From the NCBI GenBank assembly GCA_902476265.1, contig CABSCP010000037.1, positions 1 to 49,587 on the forward strand: a stretch of DNA of 49,587 nucleotides, read 5' to 3'. Below are positions 16,294 to 23,733 of this stretch, piece after piece. Within the stretch, counting starts at the first letter, position 1, and every line of letters begins with the position of its first letter. The stretch is from an uncultured Lachnospiraceae bacterium. Its GTDB lineage: Bacteria; Bacillota; Clostridia; Lachnospirales; Lachnospiraceae. A program made the translations under genes and the position numbers. Below the pieces are notes generated by a model that saw only the letters and a list, made by a program, of their open reading frames with translations, was not told where the DNA came from and did no database searches.

Positions 16294-16911
16294 ATGAAAA
16301 ATCCATGGGAAGATATTTCATTAGCTGATTATGAAAATCATATGAAGCATGATTCTGTTATGCAGTTGCAGACGATGAATGAAATGATGAAAGGTCAATT
16401 TTATGCCTACCATGTTTCCAATGTCATGATATTAGGCATTGCCGGCGGTAACGGTCTTGAACATATCCAGAAGGACAAATTTAAAAAAGTATATGGTGTA
16501 GATATCAATTCCTCTTATCTGAAAGAAGTTTCTAAAAGATACCCGGAGTTAGATGGACTGCTGGATTGCCTGTGTATCAATTTGAATGAGGGAGCTGAAA
16601 GGCTGCCTAATGCAGATTTGGTGATTGCAAATCTGCTTGTTGAGTATGTTGGATACGAATGTTTTCAGAAAGTAATCAAACAGGTAAATCCGAAATACGT
16701 TTCATGTATTATTCAGGTTAACATGGAAGATAAATGGGTATCAACTTCACCATATTTGCATGTGTTCGACAGGCTGGAACAAGTCCATTACCAAATAAAC
16801 GAATGTGCTTTGAAAAAGGCAATGAGTGAGGTCAACTACCACGCAATCAAATCCCTCGAGCGCATGTTGCCCAACAGGAAAAAATTGGTGCAAGTTGACT
16901 TCAAAAAATGA
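16294..16911 (+). CDS. Class I SAM-dependent methyltransferase
   Basis: The 205-residue protein has a methyltransferase fold. VMILGIAGGNGLEHI is motif I (about 46-60), VYGVDINSSYL motif II (about 69-79), and NADLVIANLLVEYVG the region of motif IV. The substrate is unknown. It starts MKNPWEDISLADYENHM, and the first codons are duplicated in the stub at 12776. GGAGAG precedes the ATG. Confidence 0.85.
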   Translation: MKNPWEDISLADYENHMKHDSVMQLQTMNEMMKGQFYAYHVSNVMILGIAGGNGLEHIQKDKFKKVYGVDINSSYLKEVSKRYPELDGLLDCLCINLNEGAERLPNADLVIANLLVEYVGYECFQKVIKQVNPKYVSCIIQVNMEDKWVSTSPYLHVFDRLEQVHYQINECALKKAMSEVNYHAIKSLERMLPNRKKLVQVDFKK

Positions 16912-16946
16912 ATATTAATATTAGGAAGCAATGATTAAGGATTTAC

Positions 16947-16996
16947 TATCAGTTTAGCCCTGGGTGTAGAAAGTAACAAGTTGGAAGTTATGATGG
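16947..16996 (+). repeat. Array intergenic motif
   Basis: TATCAGTTTAGC (16947-16958) is identical to 13559-13570. After CCTGGGTGTAGAAAG comes the tail AAGTTGGAAGTTATGATGG (16978-16996), which runs into the next gene and supplies its start region. Confidence 0.6.
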
Positions 16997-17547
16997 AGAG
17001 TGACAATACCATTGATTGGGAAAAAGTGGACTACCAAACATTTGCAAAAATATTATATATGGGAAAAATGATAGATGGAATGGGTATTGTTTTCTATTCG
17101 CCTGAAACAAATAAAAATATTTCAGAAGGTTGTAATTTCTTAGAAGAAGAATATTCAAAACCGGAGGATGTGGCAAAGCACGTCAGGAAGGGCGATGTAG
17201 TAGGTTTCTGTACAGGAAGCAGTGGTGAATTTATACTCAAGTTTCGAGAGGGCTACCCAGAAGAAAAATTACTGGCGGAATACCCGGTTGCGATCCGCCT
17301 GGGTATTGATATTCAAGATGAAAAATTATGTGTAATTGATTTGTTTTGGTTAATGGAGTGGAGTTCAGAGTGCCCCTTGGAACAGACCATTCCCATAGAG
17401 CCGGGATATTATCACATCACTTTATGTACAAGAAAACCTGATTCGGGAATTTGGGGCAATAAGCAGACCATATTTGTGTTTTTGAACAAATTGGATTCAA
17501 TGCCAGAATTGAACTGGCCTGGTGTGCCTATGCTGCTTCCGGAATAG
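16990..17547 (+). CDS. Hypothetical protein, immunity-like
   Basis: The 185-residue soluble acidic protein starts MMESDNTIDWEKVDYQTFAKIL. Its beta-rich C-terminal half (GYYHITLCTRKPDSGIWG then TIFVFLNKLDSMPELNWP) is of a type I have seen in orphan immunity genes but cannot name. The start at ATG 16990 or 16993 lies within the array tail; the in-frame TTG at 16981 is part of that repeat. Confidence 0.6.
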   Translation: MMESDNTIDWEKVDYQTFAKILYMGKMIDGMGIVFYSPETNKNISEGCNFLEEEYSKPEDVAKHVRKGDVVGFCTGSSGEFILKFREGYPEEKLLAEYPVAIRLGIDIQDEKLCVIDLFWLMEWSSECPLEQTIPIEPGYYHITLCTRKPDSGIWGNKQTIFVFLNKLDSMPELNWPGVPMLLPE

Positions 17548-17812
17548 GAGGTCGCACAACTTTCAAGTTGTAGAGATAGAAAGTCCTCTGGCACGGGCCG
17601 GATTCCACACGTTCCGCCGAAACATGGCCACGGTGCGGATCTGGGATCGGGAGGAGCAGGAATAGGCATTCGTTTTCTCCAGAAAGCTCAGGCGTATGCA
17701 GGTTTTGGCTGCGCCGGACTTTGGAACAAGATCTGCTCCTGATTTGAACAGAACAGTGAGCCGTTTTCGGCAGAAAAACCTTGCGAGGCAAAATAGGAAA
17801 GGAAGAAGAAAA
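17548..17812 (+). other. Interval with no intact gene
   Basis: It begins with TCGCACAACTTTCAAGTTGTAG, which recalls the array tails. A frame ending at the TAG near 17663 (AGFHTFRRNMATVRIWDREE) is too short to name. The rest is G+C-richer than its surroundings and carries no supported ORF. Confidence 0.4.
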
Positions 17813-17920
17813 ATGAAGAAATTGTTTACAGTCATTCGTCAGGGAAAGCTGGATGAAAACAAAGAGCTGAGAGCCTTTATGCAGGAATATTTCAGAAGCA
17901 GGAATTCATTGGAAAAGTGA
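17813..17920 (+). pseudogene. Short ORF, probable 5' gene stub
   Basis: The 35-codon frame (MKKLFTVIRQGKLDENKELR) with a GGAAG site looks like the first helices of a longer repeat protein cut short. It may be another truncated array member rather than a functional small protein. Confidence 0.4.
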
Positions 17921-17945
17921 AGGCTGCGGGGGGAATATATAATAA

Positions 17946-18275
17946 ATGATAAATGATAAAAGTTGGCGGGATTCGTACCTGGATAGAATCAATATAGAAT
18001 ATGATAAATGCCTGATTGAACTAACAGACAGGATTGATAGATATAGAGTCATACTTTGCCAAAAGTTCTGTTCGATAAACTATATTGGGCAATTCCATGA
18101 AAATGTTATAAAAAACATAAGGGTTGTTGAAGATTCAGAGTTTATTCAGGAAACAAAAAGGGTAATTGAAAAAAGAAATTGTACTTCTGTTTCTTTAGAG
18201 TTAAAACAATTAGAGATAGAATTGCTGGATGGGGTTTTGATTCAGATTGTTGCAAGTGATTTTACAATAGCGTAA
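17946..18275 (+). CDS. Hypothetical protein
   Basis: The 109-residue protein is not one I recognise. It is mainly helical and polar (WRDSYLDRINIEYDKCLIEL at the start, LEIELLDGVLIQIVASDF at the end). A GGGGGGAA stretch upstream may act as ribosome site. Composition is A+T-rich like several array neighbours. It is followed directly by the tail AAGATTGAAGTTGTGGAGG (18283-18301). Confidence 0.55.
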   Translation: MINDKSWRDSYLDRINIEYDKCLIELTDRIDRYRVILCQKFCSINYIGQFHENVIKNIRVVEDSEFIQETKRVIEKRNCTSVSLELKQLEIELLDGVLIQIVASDFTIA

Positions 18276-18282
18276 TAGCTGC

Positions 18283-18301
18283 AAGATTGAAGTTGTGGAG
18301 G
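18283..18301 (+). repeat. Array tail motif
   Basis: AAGATTGAAGTTGTGGAGG lies 8 bases after the preceding stop and is closely related to the tails at 16978, 22131 and 11217. Here the gene it should serve begins about 70 bases further on, so the motif is conserved apart from a ribosome-site role. Confidence 0.55.
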
Positions 18302-18373
18302 CGGACAGGAAAAAGAAATTTACACGGACTGAGGTACCGGGCAGTAGCTATAAAGAATTCAGAAAAAGAGGAA

Positions 18374-18943
18374 ATGACAATGGAACTTGCGGTATTAAAT
18401 CATGAATTTTACACATGTATCAGGGCTGCACTTAAGGAATTTAGTAAAACAGAGGAGAACCGTGAAGTGTATGTTCTGACCTTTGACTGTGATTCTGATG
18501 TGGGAATGATTTCGCTCCGTTATAACAATCGGTTACGTTTTCTGGAAAAGGTTCCGGAATACGAGGAGTATGAGAAAGAATATGGCTGGAAAGTTTACGG
18601 ACTCTATGGAAGCGAATATGATGTGGGGGAATTTGGATTTATAAATTATAAGAATACAAAACTGGTGAAACACTTTAAGGATTCTTATTATTATCATTCC
18701 ACGGGGGATTATTTTGGGGAAGACGAGCCGATGGAAGATATAAAGGAGAACCGGAAAGAAATATTATGGACAATGGTGACGGAAGCAATCATCAGGCTGA
18801 AAGAGGAAATAGGTGAATTAGGGATTGATACGGTAGATGACTTTATTTTCTTTGCCTGCGATCATGACCAGTCAGATGAAGAACGTATGGTAATGATGAG
18901 AAGAACAGTGGATCAGGAATTGGTGGATCAATTGACGAAGTAA
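18374..18943 (+). CDS. DUF4303-like protein
   Basis: The 189-residue protein resembles the DUF4303 group: a helical N-terminus (ELAVLNHEFYTCIRAALKEF), an early strand with REVYVLTFDCDSDVGMISL, a central acidic region with tyrosines, and a C-terminal DDFIFFACDHDQSDEE segment. Such genes are frequent in polymorphic-toxin immunity loci; no activity is known. AGAGGA precedes ATG 18374. The in-frame extension to 18287 is array tail sequence. Confidence 0.6.
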   Translation: MTMELAVLNHEFYTCIRAALKEFSKTEENREVYVLTFDCDSDVGMISLRYNNRLRFLEKVPEYEEYEKEYGWKVYGLYGSEYDVGEFGFINYKNTKLVKHFKDSYYYHSTGDYFGEDEPMEDIKENRKEILWTMVTEAIIRLKEEIGELGIDTVDDFIFFACDHDQSDEERMVMMRRTVDQELVDQLTK

Positions 18944-19017
18944 AGTGAAATTGGTATATTTGGTGGAAAGCTTATGACAGGAATTTGTCTATCTTTGGTG
19001 TAAAGGGGAGTTAAGCC

Positions 19018-19311
19018 ATGTCGGAACTGTCAAAAGAGGATAAAAAAGCATTACTGAAAAAATGGAAGGCTGCTCAAAACAAAAAATACATTCTCAGCAA
19101 AACAAAGGTTCGGAACCTCTTTCAATATTTGGAATCGCAATTATCAGAGACGCCCTGTGATAATACCTTGCATTTTACAGAGCAATGGCTTACAAACAAT
19201 TTACCACAGGAAAAAATAGAAAGCGTAATTGCAGAGCTCAATGAAATGGGTGGATATTGCGATTGTGAAGTGTTATTAAACTGCTATGAAAAATATGATA
19301 TTGAAAATTAG
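19018..19311 (+). CDS. DUF2695 domain protein
   Basis: The 97-residue protein matches DUF2695: KKALLKKWKAAQ at the start, then CDNTLHFTEQWL, and the signature NEMGGYCDCEVLLNC near the C-terminus with its paired cysteines. The function is unknown. A GGGGAG site precedes the ATG. It is complete for the family. Confidence 0.88.
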   Translation: MSELSKEDKKALLKKWKAAQNKKYILSKTKVRNLFQYLESQLSETPCDNTLHFTEQWLTNNLPQEKIESVIAELNEMGGYCDCEVLLNCYEKYDIEN

Positions 19312-19790
19312 ATATCTATTATGTACCGGCCTATTCTGATGCGGGGAGAGTTTCTTATAACAGCATTATGGATATTGAAAATCTGGGTATTATCTTTCAC
19401 GGTTCGAATCAGGGGAATATGCAAATACTTATTTTCCTAAAAAATACGGAATGTCTTTGGCGGACGTACCAATGCCGGGGCTGTAATGGACAAGACATAA
19501 CAAGATATAGCGCTTTAGACGCGGGAAATTCAGCTTTTATTTTCGCTGATTATAACGGCGTTTATTGTGAAAACGCTATTTTTCCAACAGAAATTTCAAC
19601 GACGTATTATGAGGATGCCATGGCAAAACGATTATACGACGAACTGAAAAGGTCCTTCCGAAAGCAGGCTGTTAAAACAGTGAATGGCTATTATATATGC
19701 TCAAAAGCCTACGAACATAAGGAACAATACAGGTTCTGTACGATCAATATCAAATCTCCGCCGGAGTATGACCTGATTATCGAATGACCA
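19312..19790 (+). pseudogene. Two fused gene fragments
   Basis: 19329-19470 reads as SYNSIMDIENLGIIFHG in one frame and then FESGEYANTYFPKKYGMSLA to a stop in another, i.e. a frameshifted C-terminus. From about 19500 a different fragment continues to 19787 (SALDAGNSAFIFADYNGVYC to SPPEYDLIIE). The single frame 19368-19787 that spans both is therefore a chimera and is probably not a gene. I recognise neither parent. Confidence 0.5.
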
Positions 19791-19874
19791 TTTCATATGA
19801 ACGGCAAGGGGCGCACTCGATGGGGAAGGGCTATTCGATCAATCGGAATTTTGAAAGGTGAGGTAAATGACGGT

Positions 19875-20738
19875 ATGGACCAGTTCCTGCAGCGATACAT
19901 TGAGTTAAAAAATGCATATGTGCGGTCGGATGGCGATGCAGCCAGCGTTCAAGCGCTCTATGAATATAAGGACTACTTGGAAGAACAGTCCACATCAGAA
20001 GCCAAATGGGTTTTGGTAGATGTGTGCGAGACGCTGGAGTTATATAGGACCGCCTATGAAACGCTGCGCCCACTGGTAACGCGGGAAAACAAAAAAGCCC
20101 AGAAACGGCTGGGAAAGCTGCAGAGTTTTCAGGAGCAGGGAGACCATTTCGCCCTGCATCGTCCAAAAGGCGGTAAGGAGCGGGCGCGGCAGACGGCGCT
20201 TCTGGCGGGGCTGCCCTTTTTTCGGTATCATCCAAACCCGCTTGCTACGGAGGCTTTCCGCTTGGCGGATCCCCCTGTGTCCTGCGATTGCTGCGGGAAG
20301 CCCACGCATATTTCCTATGACGGTCCTTTCTACGCGGTGAAGGACATTGACCATCTCTGTCCCGCGTGCATTGCCGGCGGAGAGGCGGCCAAAAGATTTG
20401 ATGGGGCGTTTCAAGACGAGGGTTCCCTGGACAGCGGCGTAGACAGCCCGGATAAATTGGACGAGCTGATCCACCGTACGCCCGACTATCAGGGGTGGCA
20501 GCAGGAACATTGGCGCGCCCACTGTGGGGATTTCTGCGCATTCATCGGCTATGTGGGTTACCGGGAGTTGAAACAGATGGGGATTGTGGAAGAAGTCCTG
20601 GCAGACCCCATGTGGGACGAGTGGGGAGAGGAATCAGTAAAACTGTTGATGGATGTGGTCAACGGAGGCAGTGTCCAGGGCTATCTGTTCCGGTGCCTGC
20701 ACTGTGGGAAGCATCTCCTTTGGGTGGACTGTGACTGA
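19875..20738 (+). CDS. CbrC family (UPF0167) protein
   Basis: The 287-residue protein has an N-terminal helical part (about 1-95) and a UPF0167/CbrC domain. The latter opens LPFFRYHPNPLATEAF and has zinc-binding-like pairs CDCCGKP and CPACIAGGEAAKRFDG, then WQQEHWRAHCGD and a late CLHCGKH. CbrC of Escherichia coli is linked to colicin M/E2 tolerance; a bacteriocin-tolerance role fits the surrounding immunity-like genes but is inference. G+C is higher than in its neighbours. ATG 19875 follows GGTGAGG; earlier in-frame starts are possible. Confidence 0.85.
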   Translation: MDQFLQRYIELKNAYVRSDGDAASVQALYEYKDYLEEQSTSEAKWVLVDVCETLELYRTAYETLRPLVTRENKKAQKRLGKLQSFQEQGDHFALHRPKGGKERARQTALLAGLPFFRYHPNPLATEAFRLADPPVSCDCCGKPTHISYDGPFYAVKDIDHLCPACIAGGEAAKRFDGAFQDEGSLDSGVDSPDKLDELIHRTPDYQGWQQEHWRAHCGDFCAFIGYVGYRELKQMGIVEEVLADPMWDEWGEESVKLLMDVVNGGSVQGYLFRCLHCGKHLLWVDCD

Positions 20739-20828
20739 ACCGAAGCATCTTCTGCTATTTGTGGAGGCGCTGTCGCGCCTTTGGGAGATAAAAACTGTAA
20801 AATCAGCATTGAGAAAAGAGGTCGGAAC

Positions 20829-21308
20829 ATGTATGTTGAAAGATATTGGGGTAACTACATTGGCGGGACGGATGACAGCTTGACGCTGTTGGATTATTTC
20901 ATGGATCAGCAGAAATGCGAGATTGCTTTGAAGGATATATTTACGGATACAGGCCTGGAGCAACTGAATTGGGACTTTCGCGCCACAGAACCGGGTCTGG
21001 AATATAAAAGCCGGGATGGCGGGGTGCATGAATTTGACTATGCCATTGACCTTGTCACCGATCTGGCGGCTTTGATGCTGGAATGCAAGGTGAATGGAAG
21101 TATTCCTTTGGGGCAGCTGTGTGATGATGCGGATGGCCGCACGGTCACAATCATCGCCACCAGTGAAGAACAAAACGCCTTGAACAAGGCATTGGCCGAT
21201 TTCTATGCGGACCCGCTGGACTATGATCTCCATGAGATGGTATCGGACGAAGATATGCAGGAAATGGCCCAGGCCTGCGAAGACCTCCGCCGGGAACTGT
21301 TTGAATAA
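20829..21308 (+). CDS. Hypothetical protein, immunity-like
   Basis: The 159-residue acidic protein (MYVERYWGNYIGGTDDSLTL at the start) has a helical C-terminus (DEDMQEMAQACEDLRRELFE). I believe it belongs to an immunity-type family but cannot name it. ATG 20829 follows GAGGTCGG. Codon use is G+C-rich like CbrC just upstream, and the two may have arrived together. Confidence 0.6.
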   Translation: MYVERYWGNYIGGTDDSLTLLDYFMDQQKCEIALKDIFTDTGLEQLNWDFRATEPGLEYKSRDGGVHEFDYAIDLVTDLAALMLECKVNGSIPLGQLCDDADGRTVTIIATSEEQNALNKALADFYADPLDYDLHEMVSDEDMQEMAQACEDLRRELFE

Positions 21309-21360
21309 TCCCTGATTGCCAGCCCGTTTGCAGGATATCTGATTGAAATAAAGGCGTGTG
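21309..21360 (+). repeat. Array intergenic motif, diverged
   Basis: The interval contains CCCTGATTGCCAGCCCGTTTG followed by GATTGAAATAAAGG. It keeps the CAGC dyad and the ATTGAA tail of the other intergenic elements but is the most diverged of the set. Confidence 0.35.
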
Positions 21361-21419
21361 ATGAATAAATGATACGTACCCGGCAGATCGGGAGCCGATT
21401 ACCATTCGCGTGAAGGAGT

Positions 21420-22124
21420 GTGAGGGCGATATGCTTATTTGCAGAGGTCCTATTTTACTCTGGACAGAGAAGCCGTTTGCCTGCAAATGGCTACCGTCCA
21501 GACGCTGTGTTTTGTCATCAGAAAGAGCACTGGGGGATTACATTTGCTGAGCTTCCGATTGAAACATTTGATGTTGCAACCCCTGCTGCCATTAAATTTA
21601 CATTCCAGGATTGCCATTATAAAGATATTGTGCCGGGACAGACGTTTGCGATTATGGAAGGCTCTCATCAGGTGGGGGAGGTAAAATTTATGATTGATGT
21701 GTTGGGGAATTTAAGCCATGCATTTCGGATCGCGGCGGCTGAGAGTGCTTCTGATGAAGAAACAGTCGCAAGTTTAATCGCATTTTCAGAAATTTTGGTG
21801 CCGTCAGAATACCTTAACTTAATTCGAAAGCATTCAGAAGTTGAGCTTATGGTATCTGGCACCCGAACGATACGTATATGGGGGGCAAGCGGCTGTATAG
21901 AGATGAATGAAGCATATCATATTCAAAAATACATTCCTCAATCGCTTGCTATTGGGGATGACGAGGGTGGAAATGCGTTAATTTATGCTACGGGACATGA
22001 AGGCTTTGGTGTTTATGCTGTTGCATTTAATGACCTTGAAGCAGACGAGATGAAATATATTTCCGAATCATTGTTATCATTACTTGGCAACGGAAAAGGG
22101 GTTCAGACATTGATGAATCTATAG
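21420..22124 (+). CDS. Chimeric ORF: beta-barrel piece plus SMI1/KNR4 domain
   Basis: The 234-codon frame joins two parts. About 1-95 contain YRPDAVF and DIVPGQTFAIMEGSHQVGEV, resembling the C-terminal beta-barrel domain of translation factors such as EF-Tu. About 105-234 look like an SMI1/KNR4 protein (VPSEYLNLIRKHSEVELMV, then IWGASGCIEMNEAYHIQ and LAIGDDEGGNALIY). The N-terminal 20 residues are doubtful, with hints of a frameshift near 21470. It could be a fusion made by array rearrangement, with the SUKH part functional. Confidence 0.6.
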   Translation: MRAICLFAEVLFYSGQRSRLPANGYRPDAVFCHQKEHWGITFAELPIETFDVATPAAIKFTFQDCHYKDIVPGQTFAIMEGSHQVGEVKFMIDVLGNLSHAFRIAAAESASDEETVASLIAFSEILVPSEYLNLIRKHSEVELMVSGTRTIRIWGASGCIEMNEAYHIQKYIPQSLAIGDDEGGNALIYATGHEGFGVYAVAFNDLEADEMKYISESLLSLLGNGKGVQTLMNL

Positions 22125-22130
22125 CAGCGC

Positions 22131-22151
22131 AAATTGGAAGTTGTAGGGGGA
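22131..22151 (+). repeat. Array tail motif
   Basis: AAATTGGAAGTTGTAGGGGG lies between the SUKH stop and the next gene and supplies its ribosome site. It is nearly the same as the tails at 16978 and 18283. Confidence 0.6.
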
Positions 22152-22157
22152 AAGATA

Positions 22158-22643
22158 ATGGTAAAAGAAAAGGTTTCATTCAAAGAGTTTCTATTGGAAA
22201 TTGCGCCAGAACACCGGGCGTTTGTCGAGAAACTTAATAACAAACTTATTGAACAAGGCTGTAATCTTGTAGTCAAGGAAGCAAAGAGCGGTTTCGCTGC
22301 TTCCTATCAATTTGATAAAAAAACAGTAATGAATTGGGTTTTTAGAAAGTCAGGTGTTATGGCAAGAATTTATGGTGACAATGCGGGCAAGTATGAGGAC
22401 ATAATCGCCTCTCTGCCTGCTGATATGCAAAAGAAAATGACTACTTCTCGTGACTGCAAGCGGCTTATTGATCCTAATGCTTGCAGCGATACTTGTGTTA
22501 AAGGTTTTGTTTATGCCTTGAATGGCAATATACATAAAAAATGCCGGAATGCCGGAATGTTTTTCCTGCTGACAAATGAAACAGCGGAGCATATAGCCAG
22601 GCTGGTTTGTGCAGAGGTTACTGTGCGGAAGTTGGGTTCATAG
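22158..22643 (+). CDS. Conserved hypothetical protein
   Basis: The 161-residue protein (MVKEKVSFKEFLLEIAPEHR) resembles a conserved uncharacterised clostridial family. A helical start is followed by strands (VVKEAKSGFAASYQFD, then WVFRKSGVMARIYGDNAGKY). The Cys-rich segment CKRLIDPNACSDTCVKG with a later KKCRN could bind a metal (my inference). GGGGGAAAG precedes ATG 22158. The function is unknown. Confidence 0.65.
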   Translation: MVKEKVSFKEFLLEIAPEHRAFVEKLNNKLIEQGCNLVVKEAKSGFAASYQFDKKTVMNWVFRKSGVMARIYGDNAGKYEDIIASLPADMQKKMTTSRDCKRLIDPNACSDTCVKGFVYALNGNIHKKCRNAGMFFLLTNETAEHIARLVCAEVTVRKLGS

Positions 22644-22667
22644 CGGCTGAATAGTTAAACCAGATAA

Positions 22668-22704
22668 CCCTCAGCATGTCGGGTAGAATTTGAATTTGAG
22701 GAGG
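22668..22704 (+). repeat. Array intergenic motif
   Basis: CCCTCAGCATGTCGGG followed by TAGAATTTGAATTTGAGGAGG. The CGGGTAGAA core is identical to that at 13057, and AGGAGG is the ribosome site of the GNAT gene. Confidence 0.55.
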
Positions 22705-23172
22705 AAAAGAAAAACGGTTATACAAGTTGAAAATGCGAAAGAAAAGGAAATAATATCTCGTAGAATATTAGAGGCTTTACCTGATTGGTTCGGTATTCCG
22801 GAAGCAAGGGAAGAATATATTAGGGATAGTGTAAATCAACAGTTTTTTGTTGCAATAGAGGAAGAAAAACCAGTAGGTTTTCTTTGTCTTAAAGAAACCG
22901 GAAAAGATACAGTAGAACTGGCCGTTATGGGGGTATTAAAAGAATTTCATCGTCATGGGATAGGACGGAAGCTGTTTCTGTCAGCAAAAGATAAAGCAAC
23001 AAAAGACGGATTTTCTTTTATTCAAGTAAAAACCGTTCAAATGGGACGATATGATGACTATGACGATACAAACAAATTCTACATAAGTCTAGGGTTTAAA
23101 GAATTTGAGGTATTTCCGACTCTTTGGGATGAGTGGAATCCCTGTCAAATTTATGTAATGGCTTTATCATAA
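22690..23172 (+). CDS. GNAT family N-acetyltransferase, abnormal start
   Basis: The product has about 150-160 residues. The GNAT core is clear: FFVAIEEEKPVGFLCLKE, then VMGVLKEFHRHGIGRKLF with the RHGIGRK acetyl-CoA loop, and FYISLGFKEFE near the end. Start choice is odd. AGGAGG at 22699 is followed after 9 bases by ACG (22714), where an ATG is expected. The only upstream in-frame starts (TTG 22690, 22696) precede that site. The ACG may be a start-codon mutation or a weak non-AUG start. Confidence 0.75.
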   Translation: MNLRRKRKTVIQVENAKEKEIISRRILEALPDWFGIPEAREEYIRDSVNQQFFVAIEEEKPVGFLCLKETGKDTVELAVMGVLKEFHRHGIGRKLFLSAKDKATKDGFSFIQVKTVQMGRYDDYDDTNKFYISLGFKEFEVFPTLWDEWNPCQIYVMALS

Positions 23173-23178
23173 GTTGAT

Positions 23179-23226
23179 CCCAGCCTGTCGGACGGAAAAC
23201 GGAATTATATGTTCAAATTGGGGAAG
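23179..23226 (+). repeat. Array intergenic motif, last copy
   Basis: CCCAGCCTGTCGG (23179-23191) followed by ACGGAAAACGGAATTATATG and TTCAAATTGGGGAAG. It marks the right edge of the cassette-like stretch; later genes have ordinary spacing. Confidence 0.5.
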
Positions 23227-23266
23227 AGAAGAAAAAAGGAAAACAAACGTAAAGGAGAAGAGAGTT

Positions 23267-23689
23267 ATGATGCGTGATGCGGAAAAAACAATTGGTAATC
23301 TCATTGATAAGCAGGGGGTTTCGTTCATCGCCTCTGTATCGGAGGACGGCTTTCCCAATATGAAAGCGATGCTGCCGCCCCGTAAACGGGAGGGGATCCG
23401 GGAATTTTATTTTACTACAAACACATCTTCCATGCGGGTGTCCCAATACCGCAAAAATCCAAACGCCAGCATTTATTTTTGTGACAGGCGATTCTTCCGC
23501 GGCGTCATGCTGGTCGGCCGCATGGAAGTACTGGAAGACCCCGAAAGCAAAGAAATGATCTGGCAGGCAGGGGACACCATGTACTATCCCGGGGGCGTGA
23601 CCGACCCGGATTACTGTGTTTTAAAATTTGTTGCGGTCAGCGGACGCTACTATGCAAATTTCCATTCGGAAACTTTTGAGATAAACTGA
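23267..23689 (+). CDS. Pyridoxamine 5'-phosphate oxidase-like protein
   Basis: The 140-residue protein has a split-barrel flavin-binding fold of the PNPOx-like group: VSFIASVSEDGFPNMKAMLP (strands 1-2), FYFTTNTSSMRVSQYRKNP (the flavin-contact region) and ASIYFCDRRFFRGVMLVG. Members bind FMN or F420-like cofactors and reduce varied substrates. AAAGGAG precedes ATG 23267. It lies just upstream of an FAD enzyme and a glycosyltransferase, possibly as part of one pathway. Confidence 0.85.
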   Translation: MMRDAEKTIGNLIDKQGVSFIASVSEDGFPNMKAMLPPRKREGIREFYFTTNTSSMRVSQYRKNPNASIYFCDRRFFRGVMLVGRMEVLEDPESKEMIWQAGDTMYYPGGVTDPDYCVLKFVAVSGRYYANFHSETFEIN

Positions 23690-23733
23690 AGCTTTCTGCT
23701 TTTTTAATGAGAAAAACTGTCGGAGGAATGAGA

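Noticed and set aside
17548..17812. Possible tyrosine-recombinase fragment (AGFHTFRRNMATVRIWDREE)
   Set aside because: The likeness to a recombinase HxFRR motif is only a few residues. No catalytic tyrosine or flanking domain is present, so it cannot serve as the missing integrase of the array.
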